Shown one piece after another: positions 1 to 7,809 of a stretch of DNA of 64,000 nt. The notes beneath the pieces were generated by a model. The model was not told the DNA's origin. It ran no database searches and saw nothing but the letters and a program-made list of their open reading frames with translations. The position numbers were made by a program, and so were the translations under genes. Source of the stretch: Oscillibacter sp. GTDB lineage: Bacteria > Bacillota > Clostridia > Oscillospirales > Oscillospiraceae. The stretch covers positions 1 through 64,000 of the forward strand of contig JAAVHC010000002.1 of assembly GCA_014799925.1 (NCBI GenBank), in the 5' to 3' direction. Each line of letters starts with the position of its first letter. Position 1 is the stretch's first letter.

Positions 1-120
1 CGAGTAAGTGTTGGGCTTCGCCCAAACCCACCAGGGCTTTGCCCCGTGGGCCGCGCTTTGCGCGGCTTAGGGCTGGGGCGGCCTTTGGCCGCCTGACGCC
101 TGGACCCACCGCCCTTTGTA
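1..120 (+). repeat. GC-rich hairpin array, copy 1
   Basis: A run of short perfect hairpins with CTT(T)G or TTCG loops, for example GGGC-TT-CGCCC near 13-23, GCCGC-GCTTTGC-GCGGC at 50-66 and GGCGGCC-TTT-GGCCGCC at 78-94. The core CCCCGTGGGCCGC (42-54) followed by GCGGCTTAGG (62-71) recurs at 56,123-56,150 and, inverted and diverged, at 51,711-51,738. No reading frame is convincing. It is read as one copy of a dispersed intergenic element; its left border is cut by the window start. Confidence 0.6.
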
Positions 121-121
121 C

Positions 122-158
122 GATTATGCATGACCCCATCGAGGGGTCATGCATAATC
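122..158. repeat. Perfect 16-bp hairpin with ATCGA loop
   Basis: Arms 122-137 and 143-158 are perfectly complementary around the loop ATCGA (138-142). The same five-base loop closes the hairpins at 24,193-24,207 and 51,637-51,653, where the stem sequence differs but pairing is kept. There is no T-tract on either side, so it is not a convincing terminator. It is probably part of the dispersed element family rather than a gene-specific signal. Confidence 0.65.
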
Positions 159-206
159 CTGGGCGGCCCTAAACTTTACTGATTTTGAACTGCGGTTACT
201 ATACCG

Positions 207-228
207 TTTCTCAAGCGCGTCGACTATA
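207..228 (+). repeat. Dispersed motif CTCAAGYGCGTCGACTATA, copy 1
   Basis: The 22-base motif, ending in GCGTCGACTATA, is found again at 60,486-60,507 and in degenerate or inverted form at 3,962-3,983, 60,229-60,250, 60,249-60,270 and 60,348-60,369. All copies are intergenic. It could be the terminal inverted repeat of a small non-autonomous element or a regulator site; the sequence alone does not decide. Confidence 0.6.
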
Positions 229-250
229 AAATCGGCTTTCCCCTCTGGAA

Positions 251-300
251 GCAAAATGAAAGGGCTTGCCGCCCGCTCTTCACAGACTGCAAGCCCTTTC
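251..300 (-). terminator. Likely terminator for the P-loop gene
   Basis: A 12-bp perfect stem (258-269 with 289-300, GAAAGGGCTTGC) has a 19-base loop. On the minus strand it is followed by TTTCATTTTGC. It lies about 180 bp beyond the stop of the minus-strand gene at 478-888. The stretch 301-477 between them holds nothing else recognisable. Confidence 0.5.
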
Positions 301-477
301 GGCTTCTTGAACAGTTTTTGTCCCTAAGCTTTATCTCACTTTTCGGAGTCACCTCAGGTTGCGGCTCCCCCCCGCTGATTCACTCGATAGGATCCGGCTG
401 TGTCGGTTGGGAATACCCCCTCGTTGGCGCCCCGCCTGACGGCCGGGGTGATCCTTTCGCAGAGAACAGACGCGCGG

Positions 478-888
478 TTACATATACTTCCGCATGGTGT
501 CCGTAGCGGAATCGGGGGCGGCGCTGAGAGTGATGGTCACCTTCAGATTAAGGGGAGAGCTGAACGCGTCCAGCCAGTTGAGGAATTCGCCGATCTCCCG
601 TTCGTTGGAGCTGTGGGCAACCTTGCAAAGATCGTCAATAAAGATATGGGAAATGTCATAGTTGCCGGCGTACAGGCCGCAGACAAAGCCGCGCAGGGAC
701 TCAAAGCTGCTGACGGCGAACTCCGAGGCGTCGACCAGCCGGGTCTGATGACGGATATTGAAGCTCATGTTGCGCTTCGGCTCGATGCATACCATGCACC
801 CAACCTCGTGCTCCGCGGCGTTCTCCATGAGCTGGATGAGCTGCTTGGTCTTGCCCTCGCCCGAGCCGCTCATAATCAGTCTAACCAT
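478..888 (-). CDS. Small P-loop NTP-binding protein of unknown function
   Basis: This encodes 136 residues. Residues 8-14 read GSGEGKT, a Walker A loop at the very N-terminus, and IFIDDL further on looks like a Walker B strand. From memory, similar short proteins are common in Clostridia and are often labelled ATP-binding or, loosely, PilT-like, without a demonstrated function. The ATG at 888 has a strong AAGGAGTG ribosome binding site at 896-903. A loose -10 (TATAAT on the minus strand, 929-934) lies upstream. The gene stands alone between a terminator-like hairpin and trmB. No membrane segment or additional domain is visible. Confidence 0.8.
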   Translation of the reverse strand: MVRLIMSGSGEGKTKQLIQLMENAAEHEVGCMVCIEPKRNMSFNIRHQTRLVDASEFAVSSFESLRGFVCGLYAGNYDISHIFIDDLCKVAHSSNEREIGEFLNWLDAFSSPLNLKVTITLSAAPDSATDTMRKYM

Positions 889-1069
889 ATGAAATCACTC
901 CTTTTCTGCGTTTGGTTGACTCATGATAATTATAGAATAGCACAGATGGCGGGGAAACACAACGGGGGAAACTCATTTTTCATAAAAAATTAACAGCTCT
1001 TTCCTGTTCCTCCGATAGCATCTGGACGTGCGCGGATTGCACCGTCAGCAAGATGCGTGCGGACAGATG

Positions 1070-1720
1070 CTAAACAGGCCCTAAGGGAAGCGTTCCCACG
1101 CATCGGTTGATGGGGAGCCCCTCTCCGTAAAACTTCGCCTCGTAATCGGTCATGACCCCGCAGGGGCCGTCCCTGTGGAGGTCGCGCGTGACCTCCGACA
1201 GCTCGTATCCGGCCTCCGGGAATTCCAGGACGGAAAACTCGAAGAGGGGCTGGTTGTCGGTTTTGAAGTGGATCTGCCCTCCGGGCTTCAGCACCTTTTG
1301 GTAGAGCGCCAAGAACCCCCGATGGGTCAGCCTCCGCTTTGCCTGCCGTTTGGGAGGCCAGGGGTCGCAGAAATTGATATAAATGAGGTCGACCTCGTCC
1401 TGGGAAAAATAGTCCGGCAGCAGCGCCGCGTCCCCTACGACGAAGAATACGTTTTTCAATTTCAGAGCCGTGGCCCGCTCCATGGCGACCACCAGGGCGT
1501 CGGGGACCTTCTCAATGGCGATGAAGAGAATGTCCGGATTCTGCCGGGCGGTTTCCGCCGTAAAGCGGCCCTTGCCGCAGCCCAGCTCCAGGCGCAGCTC
1601 CGCGGCCTGAGGCATCAGCGTCTCCCGCCAATGTCCTTTCAGGGAAAAGCCGTCCTTGATCTGGCAGGCTTCGCACCGCTCCATCCGGGGAATGAGATTT
1701 TTCTTTTTCCGCATCCGCAT
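1070..1720 (-). CDS. trmB: tRNA (guanine-N7-)-methyltransferase
   Basis: TrmB puts m7G at position 46 of the tRNA variable loop using S-adenosylmethionine. The 216-residue product has the family's length. The Rossmann motif LELGCGKG lies near residues 44-51, and an acidic IAIEK strand end follows. The diagnostic YINFCDPWPPKRQAKRR stretch and the downstream FKTDN motif are intact. The protein starts with a basic RMRKKK tail, as in other Firmicutes. It is a single gene on the minus strand, with the divergent chemoreceptor promoter 120 bp upstream. An AGCATCTG/CAGATGCT pair around 1,018-1,070 may form its terminator stem, but that pairing is loose. Confidence 0.95.
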   Translation of the reverse strand: MRMRKKKNLIPRMERCEACQIKDGFSLKGHWRETLMPQAAELRLELGCGKGRFTAETARQNPDILFIAIEKVPDALVVAMERATALKLKNVFFVVGDAALLPDYFSQDEVDLIYINFCDPWPPKRQAKRRLTHRGFLALYQKVLKPGGQIHFKTDNQPLFEFSVLEFPEAGYELSEVTRDLHRDGPCGVMTDYEAKFYGEGLPINRCVGTLPLGPV

Positions 1721-1837
1721 GGGATCGTACCTCCAGGATTGTTTTCGCTTGATTGTACCATGATTGGAAAGAAATTACAAGAGGAGGCGGAGACCTTTGC
1801 TCCTTTGGAATTTCCGGGAGATTTTTTGCGGTTGCTC

Positions 1838-1866
1838 TTGCAATGGAACCGGAAAGACGGTATAAT
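1838..1866 (+). promoter_or_regulatory. Promoter of the chemoreceptor gene
   Basis: TTGCAA (1838-1843), a 17-base spacer and a perfect TATAAT (1861-1866) lie about 85 bp before the chemoreceptor ATG. They look like a vegetative sigma-A promoter. Confidence 0.65.
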
Positions 1867-1950
1867 GAAACAACCTTGCATTCCCTGCCCCCCGCCTGCC
1901 GGCGGAAAGAAGAGGGGAGGGGCGACGCGGAAGATGAAAGGGAGGAATTT

Positions 1951-3633
1951 ATGGGAAAAAGCATTAGAAGGAGCGTATGGATCAGGGTGGCGGCGGCGTT
2001 TGTGTCCGTCTTTCTGTTCAGTGCGATGATCACCGTCAATATCATCCGTCTGGATCGGGCGCAGGAGGCCAGCGAGCTGGCCACGGAGCTGCTCAACCGC
2101 TGCCAGCAGGCGGAAACCGCCCACTATAAGTGGGCCAGCAGCCTCAGCAGCGCCCTGTACGCCGGCGCGGAGTTTACCGGCAGCACCGCGCCCGATACCT
2201 GCGTGCTGGGCAAGTGGATCTATGGCGAGGCCGGCACGGATGACGCGGTCGTCTTGGCCCTTCGGGAGGAGATGGAGCCCCTGCACAAGGAGCTGCACGC
2301 GTCGGCCCAATACGTGCTGGAGCTGAAAGAGGACAGTCCGGTACAGGCCAGACGCTACTACCAGAATACGATCCAGTCCAATCTGACCGTCCTGGTGGGC
2401 AAGCTGGACCAGGTGCTGGACCTGCTGACTCAGGCCAACGGCGAGAGTGAGCAGCGGATCGAGAGCATCGTCGTCATTATGCACGCCACGTCCATTGCCG
2501 GCCTGAGCCTGGCCATGATTTGCCTGATCAGCCTGGTAATTTACGTGCTCAATTATGTCGTAAAGCCCATTATCACCATCACGGAGAGCACCAAGCCGCT
2601 TCATGACGGCAGGCTGGCTCTGGATCTGCGCTGCGAGTCGAAAAACGAGCTGGGTGTGCTGGCGGAGAACCTGCGGCTGTCTATGGGGCGGATCAACGAT
2701 TATGTGACGGATATCAACCGCATGATGGAACAGCTCTCTCAGGGCAACTTCAACGTACACACTACGGCGCCGTTCATTGGGGACTTCCAGTCTATCGAAA
2801 CGTCCATTGACAACTTTACCGCCAATATTTCCGAGGCGTTCGCCAACATCCGTCAGGCGGAGCGTCAGGTTTCCGGCAGCGCCGAACAGCTCTCCAACGG
2901 CGCGCAGAACCTGGCTCAGGGCGCCACGGAGCAGGCCAGCGCGGTGGAGCAGCTCCAGGCCACCCTGGAGGACCTGCGGAATACCGCCGAGACCAATGTT
3001 CGGACGGCTGGGGCCGCGCAGGAGAGCGCCCGCCTGACCACGGAGCAGGTGCAGGCCAGCTCCCGGCATATGGCAAATATGGTTTCCGCCATGATGGATA
3101 TTACCCATGCCTCCGAGCAGATTGATAAGATCATTGCCACCATCGAGAACATTGCTTTCCAGACCAACATTCTGGCCCTGAACGCCGCCGTGGAGGCCGC
3201 CCGGGCCGGCGTCGCGGGCAAGGGCTTTGCCGTGGTAGCCGATGAGGTCCGCTCTCTGGCGGCCCAGTCCGACCAGGCGGCCAAGGCAACCAGGGAGCTG
3301 ATCGAGAACTCTGTTCAGGCCACCAGGAAGGGACGGCATATCGTGGGCGAGGTTTCCGACAGCCTTCAGGAGGCCCTGAACCTGGTGCTTCAGTCCGATG
3401 CCGGCATCAAGGAGATCACCACCGCCATCGAGGGCGAGGCGGCCGCCATTGCGCAGGTAGCGGAGGGCATCGGCCAGATTTCCTCCGTGGTGCAGAGCAA
3501 CTCCGCCAGCAGCGAGGAATCCGCGGCCGTCAGCTCCGAGCTGTTTGACCAGGTGCGGATGCTGGAGACCCAGACCAACCGCTTCCGTCTGCGGGGAGAG
3601 GGCGGCGGCCGCTCCAGGGTCCTGCCCGGATAA
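1951..3633 (+). CDS. Methyl-accepting chemotaxis protein with extracytoplasmic CZB domain
   Basis: This 560-residue transmembrane receptor should signal to CheA/CheW. TM1 spans about residues 10-32 and TM2 about 172-194. A HAMP region follows, then a long coiled coil whose hairpin tip (about 397-435, containing [19 protein letters not shown]) is the universally conserved MCP signature. Between the TMs, H58, W61, C84, LGKW to residue 89, H112 and H116 match the 3His/Cys zinc-binding CZB pattern, which is more often found at the cytoplasmic C-terminus. The ATG at 1951 follows GGGAGG and was preferred over in-frame upstream starts, which would place a Pro/Arg-rich tail before TM1. No other chemotaxis gene lies in the window. 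The ligand is inferred (zinc- or redox-sensitive), not shown. Confidence 0.92.
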   Translation: MGKSIRRSVWIRVAAAFVSVFLFSAMITVNIIRLDRAQEASELATELLNRCQQAETAHYKWASSLSSALYAGAEFTGSTAPDTCVLGKWIYGEAGTDDAVVLALREEMEPLHKELHASAQYVLELKEDSPVQARRYYQNTIQSNLTVLVGKLDQVLDLLTQANGESEQRIESIVVIMHATSIAGLSLAMICLISLVIYVLNYVVKPIITITESTKPLHDGRLALDLRCESKNELGVLAENLRLSMGRINDYVTDINRMMEQLSQGNFNVHTTAPFIGDFQSIETSIDNFTANISEAFANIRQAERQVSGSAEQLSNGAQNLAQGATEQASAVEQLQATLEDLRNTAETNVRTAGAAQESARLTTEQVQASSRHMANMVSAMMDITHASEQIDKIIATIENIAFQTNILALNAAVEAARAGVAGKGFAVVADEVRSLAAQSDQAAKATRELIENSVQATRKGRHIVGEVSDSLQEALNLVLQSDAGIKEITTAIEGEAAAIAQVAEGIGQISSVVQSNSASSEESAAVSSELFDQVRMLETQTNRFRLRGEGGGRSRVLPG

Positions 3634-3649
3634 TCATCAGATGTTTTGT

Positions 3650-3680
3650 CCCGCCCGGCTCATGCCGGGTGGGATTTTTC
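3650..3680 (+). terminator. Rho-independent terminator of the chemoreceptor gene
   Basis: CCCGCCCGGC (3650-3659) pairs with GCCGGGTGGG (3664-3673, one G-T pair) around a TCAT loop and is followed by ATTTTT. Confidence 0.85.
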
Positions 3681-3691
3681 TGTCCGGACCA

Positions 3692-3752
3692 GCCGGCGGC
3701 AACCGCAAAGCGCGGCAAATACCGCTTCCGACCTTTCAGCCCGGAAGCAATA
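3692..3752 (+). repeat. Dispersed hairpin element with CGGCGGCAACCGCAAA tag
   Basis: The tag at about 3695-3710 is followed by a 31-base hairpin at 3721-3751 (CTTCCG...CGGAAG). Over 58 ungapped bases this matches the reverse complement of 29,261-29,318 at 43 positions (74%), counted by hand. The mismatches cluster in the loop. It lies in the 390-bp gap between the chemoreceptor and the lysozyme gene; no gene is seen in that gap. Confidence 0.65.
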
Positions 3753-3961
3753 TATTGTGCGATCCCTCAATGAAAGAGGCAATACCGCTGCCCGCGGGCC
3801 GCCGCCAGGGCTCAGGGCCGGGCCGGTCTGCGGATGCGGTTGCGCAGAATCAAAAGCTCTTTTTGATATCTCTTCCTTCAAGAAGAAGTGTTACAAAATT
3901 ATTAATTTAGCCGCCGGGGACTTCCTTTTTTCGGTCGATTATGGTAAACTGCTGTCGAATT

Positions 3962-3983
3962 TATAGTCGAGGCACGTGAAAAG
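3962..3983 (-). repeat. Dispersed motif CTCAAGYGCGTCGACTATA, inverted degenerate copy
   Basis: TATAGTCGAGGCACGTGAAA is the reverse-complement form of the motif at 207-228, with several substitutions. It sits about 40 bp before the lysozyme start, so it could contribute to that gene's expression. No obvious -35/-10 pair was found otherwise. Confidence 0.45.
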
Positions 3984-4023
3984 AATCAAAGGATGATATC
4001 TGCCCAAGAAAGTGAGACGGTCT

Positions 4024-6105
4024 ATGAAACGAACGACTTCCCTGAAACGGGCGCTTGCCATGGTATTGGCCATGGTCCTGACGCTGACGATGCTGTCCGG
4101 AGCCGCCATGACGGTGGAGACCTATACCACCAGCGACGCCTGCGTGGAAATGATCAAGGAGCTGGAGGGCTACCGTGAGATGCCCTACGCCGACAGCAAT
4201 GGGAAGTGGTACGTGGGCTACGGCGTGGAGTGTGACCCGGCGGACTACCCGTACGGCGTCACGCCGGAGCAGGCGGAGCTCCTGATGCGGGAGCACCTGC
4301 CCAGGGAGGAGAGTCTGGTAAACAACTTCCTGGTCCGGTACGGCGTCTCTGTCACTCAGCAGCAGTTTGACGCCATGATCAGCCTGACCTATACGCTGGG
4401 CGCCCAGTGGATCAACCCCGAATACCGGTTCTGCTCCTATCTCATCAACGGCATTGACCGTTACAGCGAGGTTGAGGTGGTGAACGCCATCGCCACCTGG
4501 TGCCACACGGGCACCACCGTGCTGGAAAATCTGACATCCCGCCGCCTGCGGGAGGCGTTCCTGTTCCTCTATGGGGATTACCAGAACGATGGCGCGCTGC
4601 GCTATAGCTACATACATTATGAGCCCAATGGGGGGGATGTGGAGAACCGGACGGTGTTCTATCCCGTGGCGGAGGCCTACGGACACCTGCCGGTCCCCAC
4701 TCTGGCGGGGCAGACCTTCCTGGGATGGTATACCCTCGGCGGCGCGCAGCTGACGGGGGAGGAAATCGCCATGGGGCCTCTGACGGTCTATGCCCGCTGG
4801 AGCGCCGGAGGCAGCGTTCCCACGGAGCCGGCGGAGGAGAAGCCGGACTATTCCTCCTGGGTCAATCCCTACAGCGATGTGAAAGAGGGAGACTGGCACT
4901 ATTCCTATGTCCGGGAGCTGAGCTATCAGAAGATCCTGGGCGGGTATCCCGACGGGACGTTCCAGCCGGACAACCAGCTGACCGCCGGTGAGGCGCTGAA
5001 GCTGCTGCTGGTAGCGGCCATCCAGTCGGACCCCGGCAACGCTTTCTCCGGCCACTGGGCGTCCAATTACCTGGCGCTCGCGGAAGGACTGGGCTGTGTG
5101 ATGCCCGGGGAGATCTACGATCTGGACGCGCCCATCGACCGCCTTTCCATTGCCCGGATTGCCGCCATTGCCATGGGCCTGGGCCAGGTGGACGGTCTCT
5201 CGCCGTTCGCCGATGTGGACGACGGATATGCCCTGGCCCTCTATGAGGCGGGCGTCATTACCGGGGACACCGCCGGGAGCCAGCGGTTCTACCACCCCCT
5301 GGACGGCATCACGCGGGCAGAGATGTGCGCCATCGTCTCCCGGCTCAGGGCCTATCAAACGCCGAACAATCCGGCGCTCTCCGGTTATATCGAGTACGGA
5401 AACAAACGGCTTCCCGTTCAGTGGGGAGCGCCTGTGGCGCCCTATAACATGGACCTCTTTGTCCGGGACGGCAGCCGCATGTATTATAACGATCCGGACT
5501 ATGTCACCGCCATCGGCATCGACGTCTCCCGGCACAACGGGGACATTGACTGGCGAGAGGTGGCCGGCGCGGGGATCGCGTTTGCCTTCGTCCGCGTTGG
5601 CGGACGGCTGGCCGACTCCGGGGATCTCTATGAGGACGTCAAGTTCGAGGATAATCTGGCGGGGGCGCAGAGCGCTGGAATCAAGACCGGCGTGTACTTT
5701 TACTCCCAGGCGGTTTCCGTGCAGGAGGCGGTGGAGGAGGCCCAGTTTGTGCTGGGCAAGCTTGCCGGCCGGGGTCTGGAGTACCCGGTGGTCTTTGACT
5801 GGGAGATTTATTCCAAAACGGCCCGAAGCGCCAACGTGGACAGCGTCACGCTGACGAGCTGCGCCATCGCTTTCTGCGACACCGTCGCCCAGGCGGGTTA
5901 TACGCCGATGATTTATATCGGCAGGGAGGTGGGGTACAACCGGCTGGACCGCACCCAGCTGGCGGCTTATGACTTCTGGTTTGCGCAGTACGCCGCCAAA
6001 CCCGATATGTATTACGATTATCGGATTTGGCAGTATACGGACAGCGGCAGCGTACCGGGCGTCAGCGGGAAGGTGGACATGGACCTGGCCTTTCTTCCAT
6101 ATTGA
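4024..6105 (+). CDS. SLH-anchored double lysozyme (GH24-InlB-SLH-GH25)
   Basis: This is a secreted, 693-residue multidomain peptidoglycan hydrolase. A signal peptide covers about residues 1-30. A GH24 (phage T4-type) lysozyme domain follows, with candidate catalytic Glu48 (in IKELEGY) and Asp57 (ADSNG). The Thr usual in the TIGYG motif is Tyr63 (YVGYG). About residues 195-260 form one InlB/Flg_new-type beta repeat. Three SLH repeats (about 285-450, first one NPYSDVKEGDW) should bind a secondary wall polymer. The C-terminal 200 residues are a GH25 muramidase, with IGIDVSRHNG and the acidic pair in VFDWEIY. The ATG at 4024 was chosen because it gives a clean signal peptide; GTG at 4012 is possible. 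The ribosome site is weak (AAGAAAGTGAG). Confidence 0.88.
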   Translation: MKRTTSLKRALAMVLAMVLTLTMLSGAAMTVETYTTSDACVEMIKELEGYREMPYADSNGKWYVGYGVECDPADYPYGVTPEQAELLMREHLPREESLVNNFLVRYGVSVTQQQFDAMISLTYTLGAQWINPEYRFCSYLINGIDRYSEVEVVNAIATWCHTGTTVLENLTSRRLREAFLFLYGDYQNDGALRYSYIHYEPNGGDVENRTVFYPVAEAYGHLPVPTLAGQTFLGWYTLGGAQLTGEEIAMGPLTVYARWSAGGSVPTEPAEEKPDYSSWVNPYSDVKEGDWHYSYVRELSYQKILGGYPDGTFQPDNQLTAGEALKLLLVAAIQSDPGNAFSGHWASNYLALAEGLGCVMPGEIYDLDAPIDRLSIARIAAIAMGLGQVDGLSPFADVDDGYALALYEAGVITGDTAGSQRFYHPLDGITRAEMCAIVSRLRAYQTPNNPALSGYIEYGNKRLPVQWGAPVAPYNMDLFVRDGSRMYYNDPDYVTAIGIDVSRHNGDIDWREVAGAGIAFAFVRVGGRLADSGDLYEDVKFEDNLAGAQSAGIKTGVYFYSQAVSVQEAVEEAQFVLGKLAGRGLEYPVVFDWEIYSKTARSANVDSVTLTSCAIAFCDTVAQAGYTPMIYIGREVGYNRLDRTQLAAYDFWFAQYAAKPDMYYDYRIWQYTDSGSVPGVSGKVDMDLAFLPY

Positions 6106-6120
6106 GTGAGATACACATGC

Positions 6121-6158
6121 TCCGCCGGGAGGCAGCACGCCGCTGTCCTCCCGGCGGA
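6121..6158 (+). terminator. Strong hairpin after the lysozyme gene
   Basis: TCCGCCGGGAGGCAGC pairs with GCTGTCCTCCCGGCGGA (one mismatch or bulge). There is no T-tract after it, so termination is plausible but not certain. The rest of the gap to 6,255 shows no further feature apart from a good AAAGGAA ribosome site. Confidence 0.5.
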
Positions 6159-6254
6159 ATTCTGCTGCCGGCACATTGTGTCGCCCGGCCCTCCGGTGGC
6201 ATAGTATGGACTGAGCCCGCATAGAAAGACAGGGCTCAGAAAGGAATCAGATCC

Positions 6255-7631
6255 ATGGGTATTACCAACTCTAACAAAGAACTCAGCGCAGCGAGTATTA
6301 ACTGCGACGGTTCTTTTCAAGTGAAGCTCTCTCTGACCGCAGCCCCCGATATCGTAACCCACCCCACCGACATCGTCCTGATTCTGGACCGCTCCGGCAG
6401 CATGGCGGGGAGCGCCCTGGCAAATCTGAAAAACGGCGCTAAGGCATTTATCGACATTATTAGCGACGCCACCGGCGGCGCGCAGGACGGCCAGATCGGC
6501 TCCGGCAGCCGTATCGGCATTGTCAGCTTTGCGGATACGGCGGTGAAGGACACCCAGATGATCACCTCCGTCAGCGACCTGAAGGCGGCGGTTGACGCGC
6601 TGTCCGCCAATGGGAGCACCAACCACGCCGATGCCTTCACTAAGGCTGCTGAGCTGCTGACGCCCCTCTCCGGCAACGCGCGGGTGATGGTCATGTTCAC
6701 CGACGGCAAGACCACCGCCGGCACCAATCCCGCTCCCATCGCCGCGGCGGCCAGAGCCGACGGGATCGTCATCTATGCCATTGGCCTGTCCGGCAGCGAC
6801 GGCGTGGATGTCTCCGCACTGGAGGACTGGGCTTCCAAGCCGTCCTCCGCCTATGTTGCCATCACGCCTGACGACGCGGAATTGGAGGATATTTTCGCTG
6901 AACTGGCCAGAAACATCTCCAGGCCCGGCGCGACAGACATCGTGGTCACCGACAAGGTGTCCCCCTGCTTCCGGATCACCGCCGTATCCATGCCCTCCAA
7001 GGGTACCGCCAGCCTGCTGGATAACACCTCGGTGCAGTGGAAGATCGACGAGCTGGGCGTAAGCCAGAGCGAGGGCGCGGTGCTGGAGTTCACTGTCAGG
7101 CATGTCGGCCCCTGCTCGGGTACGGTGGAGGTGAACGAGTCCATTGATTACAGCGACGCGGAGGGCAACGTGGTGACCTTCCCCTCTCCGGAGCTGGACG
7201 TGGACTGCGACATCATCGTCCGGCCCGAGGCCTGTCCGGAGCCTGTGGAGCTGTCTGTAGACGGCTGCGAGGACACCGTGAACTTTGACGCCGGCGATCT
7301 GGGGATGGATTCCCTGGGACGCATCGTTCAGCTGGATGTCCGGCTGCGCAGCGTATGCCCCTACAAGCGGGTGGCCCTGGCGGTCCTTCTCTCCGAAGTG
7401 GACGACGAGGGCAACGAATATAAACGCGGTATGAAAACCATGACGATTCCCGCTCACACCAGAGAAACCTGCCGGGATGTGACCGTCCGGTGCATCAACT
7501 TCGTCCTCCCGGAGGACCTGAACGTCTCCGGCGCCCCGAATGCCATCTGCAACACGCGGAATTTCAAGGCGCGGTTCATCGCCCATTACGTTGACAACGA
7601 TTTCAATTGCTGTGACCTGATGCTGCAATGA
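6255..7631 (+). CDS. von Willebrand factor A domain protein
   Basis: The product is 458 residues. The vWA domain runs from about residue 36 to 215. Its metal-ion-dependent adhesion site is complete: DRSGS at 45-49, the Thr loop in NHADAFTKA, and the distal Asp in MFTDGKT. The C-terminal half is beta-rich and Cys-containing (for example PVELSVDGCEDTVNF) and resembles DUF11-like adhesin repeats only loosely. No signal peptide, sortase signal or SLH domain was found, which is odd for an adhesin. It could be intracellular or exported by another route. AAAGGAA lies 10 bp before the ATG. It is a monocistronic-looking gene between the lysozyme and convergent leuS. Confidence 0.85.
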   Translation: MGITNSNKELSAASINCDGSFQVKLSLTAAPDIVTHPTDIVLILDRSGSMAGSALANLKNGAKAFIDIISDATGGAQDGQIGSGSRIGIVSFADTAVKDTQMITSVSDLKAAVDALSANGSTNHADAFTKAAELLTPLSGNARVMVMFTDGKTTAGTNPAPIAAAARADGIVIYAIGLSGSDGVDVSALEDWASKPSSAYVAITPDDAELEDIFAELARNISRPGATDIVVTDKVSPCFRITAVSMPSKGTASLLDNTSVQWKIDELGVSQSEGAVLEFTVRHVGPCSGTVEVNESIDYSDAEGNVVTFPSPELDVDCDIIVRPEACPEPVELSVDGCEDTVNFDAGDLGMDSLGRIVQLDVRLRSVCPYKRVALAVLLSEVDDEGNEYKRGMKTMTIPAHTRETCRDVTVRCINFVLPEDLNVSGAPNAICNTRNFKARFIAHYVDNDFNCCDLMLQ

Positions 7632-7642
7632 TGACAGCGCAT

Positions 7643-7669
7643 CCGGATGCCGCCCGCCGCGGCATCCGG
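7643..7669 (+). terminator. Hairpin downstream of the vWA gene
   Basis: CCGGATGCCG (7643-7652) pairs with CGGCATCCGG (7660-7669) 11 bp after the stop. No T-tract follows. Confidence 0.45.
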
Positions 7670-7766
7670 GTACATAGCGGATGCGCAGAGGCGGGGCAGA
7701 AAATGGGTACTGCTTGGGACAAGCTGATTGTCAGAAAGATGCGGCGCATTTTTTGACGCGCAGAAA

Positions 7767-7796
7767 CGGCGCGGTATGCCGAAGCATACCGCGCCG
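7767..7796. terminator. Hairpin between convergent vWA and leuS genes
   Basis: A perfect 13-bp stem (CGGCGCGGTATGC) lies 14 bp beyond the leuS stop. The minus-strand copy is followed by TTTCTGC, a weak T-tract. It is likely the leuS terminator. Confidence 0.6.
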
Positions 7797-7809
7797 CTGT
7801 GTCGGTCCG

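Noticed and set aside
3961..6222. A 753-codon minus-strand frame across the lysozyme gene
   Set aside because: It is antisense to a clear multidomain gene; the translation has the Arg/His/Gly-rich composition of shadow frames.
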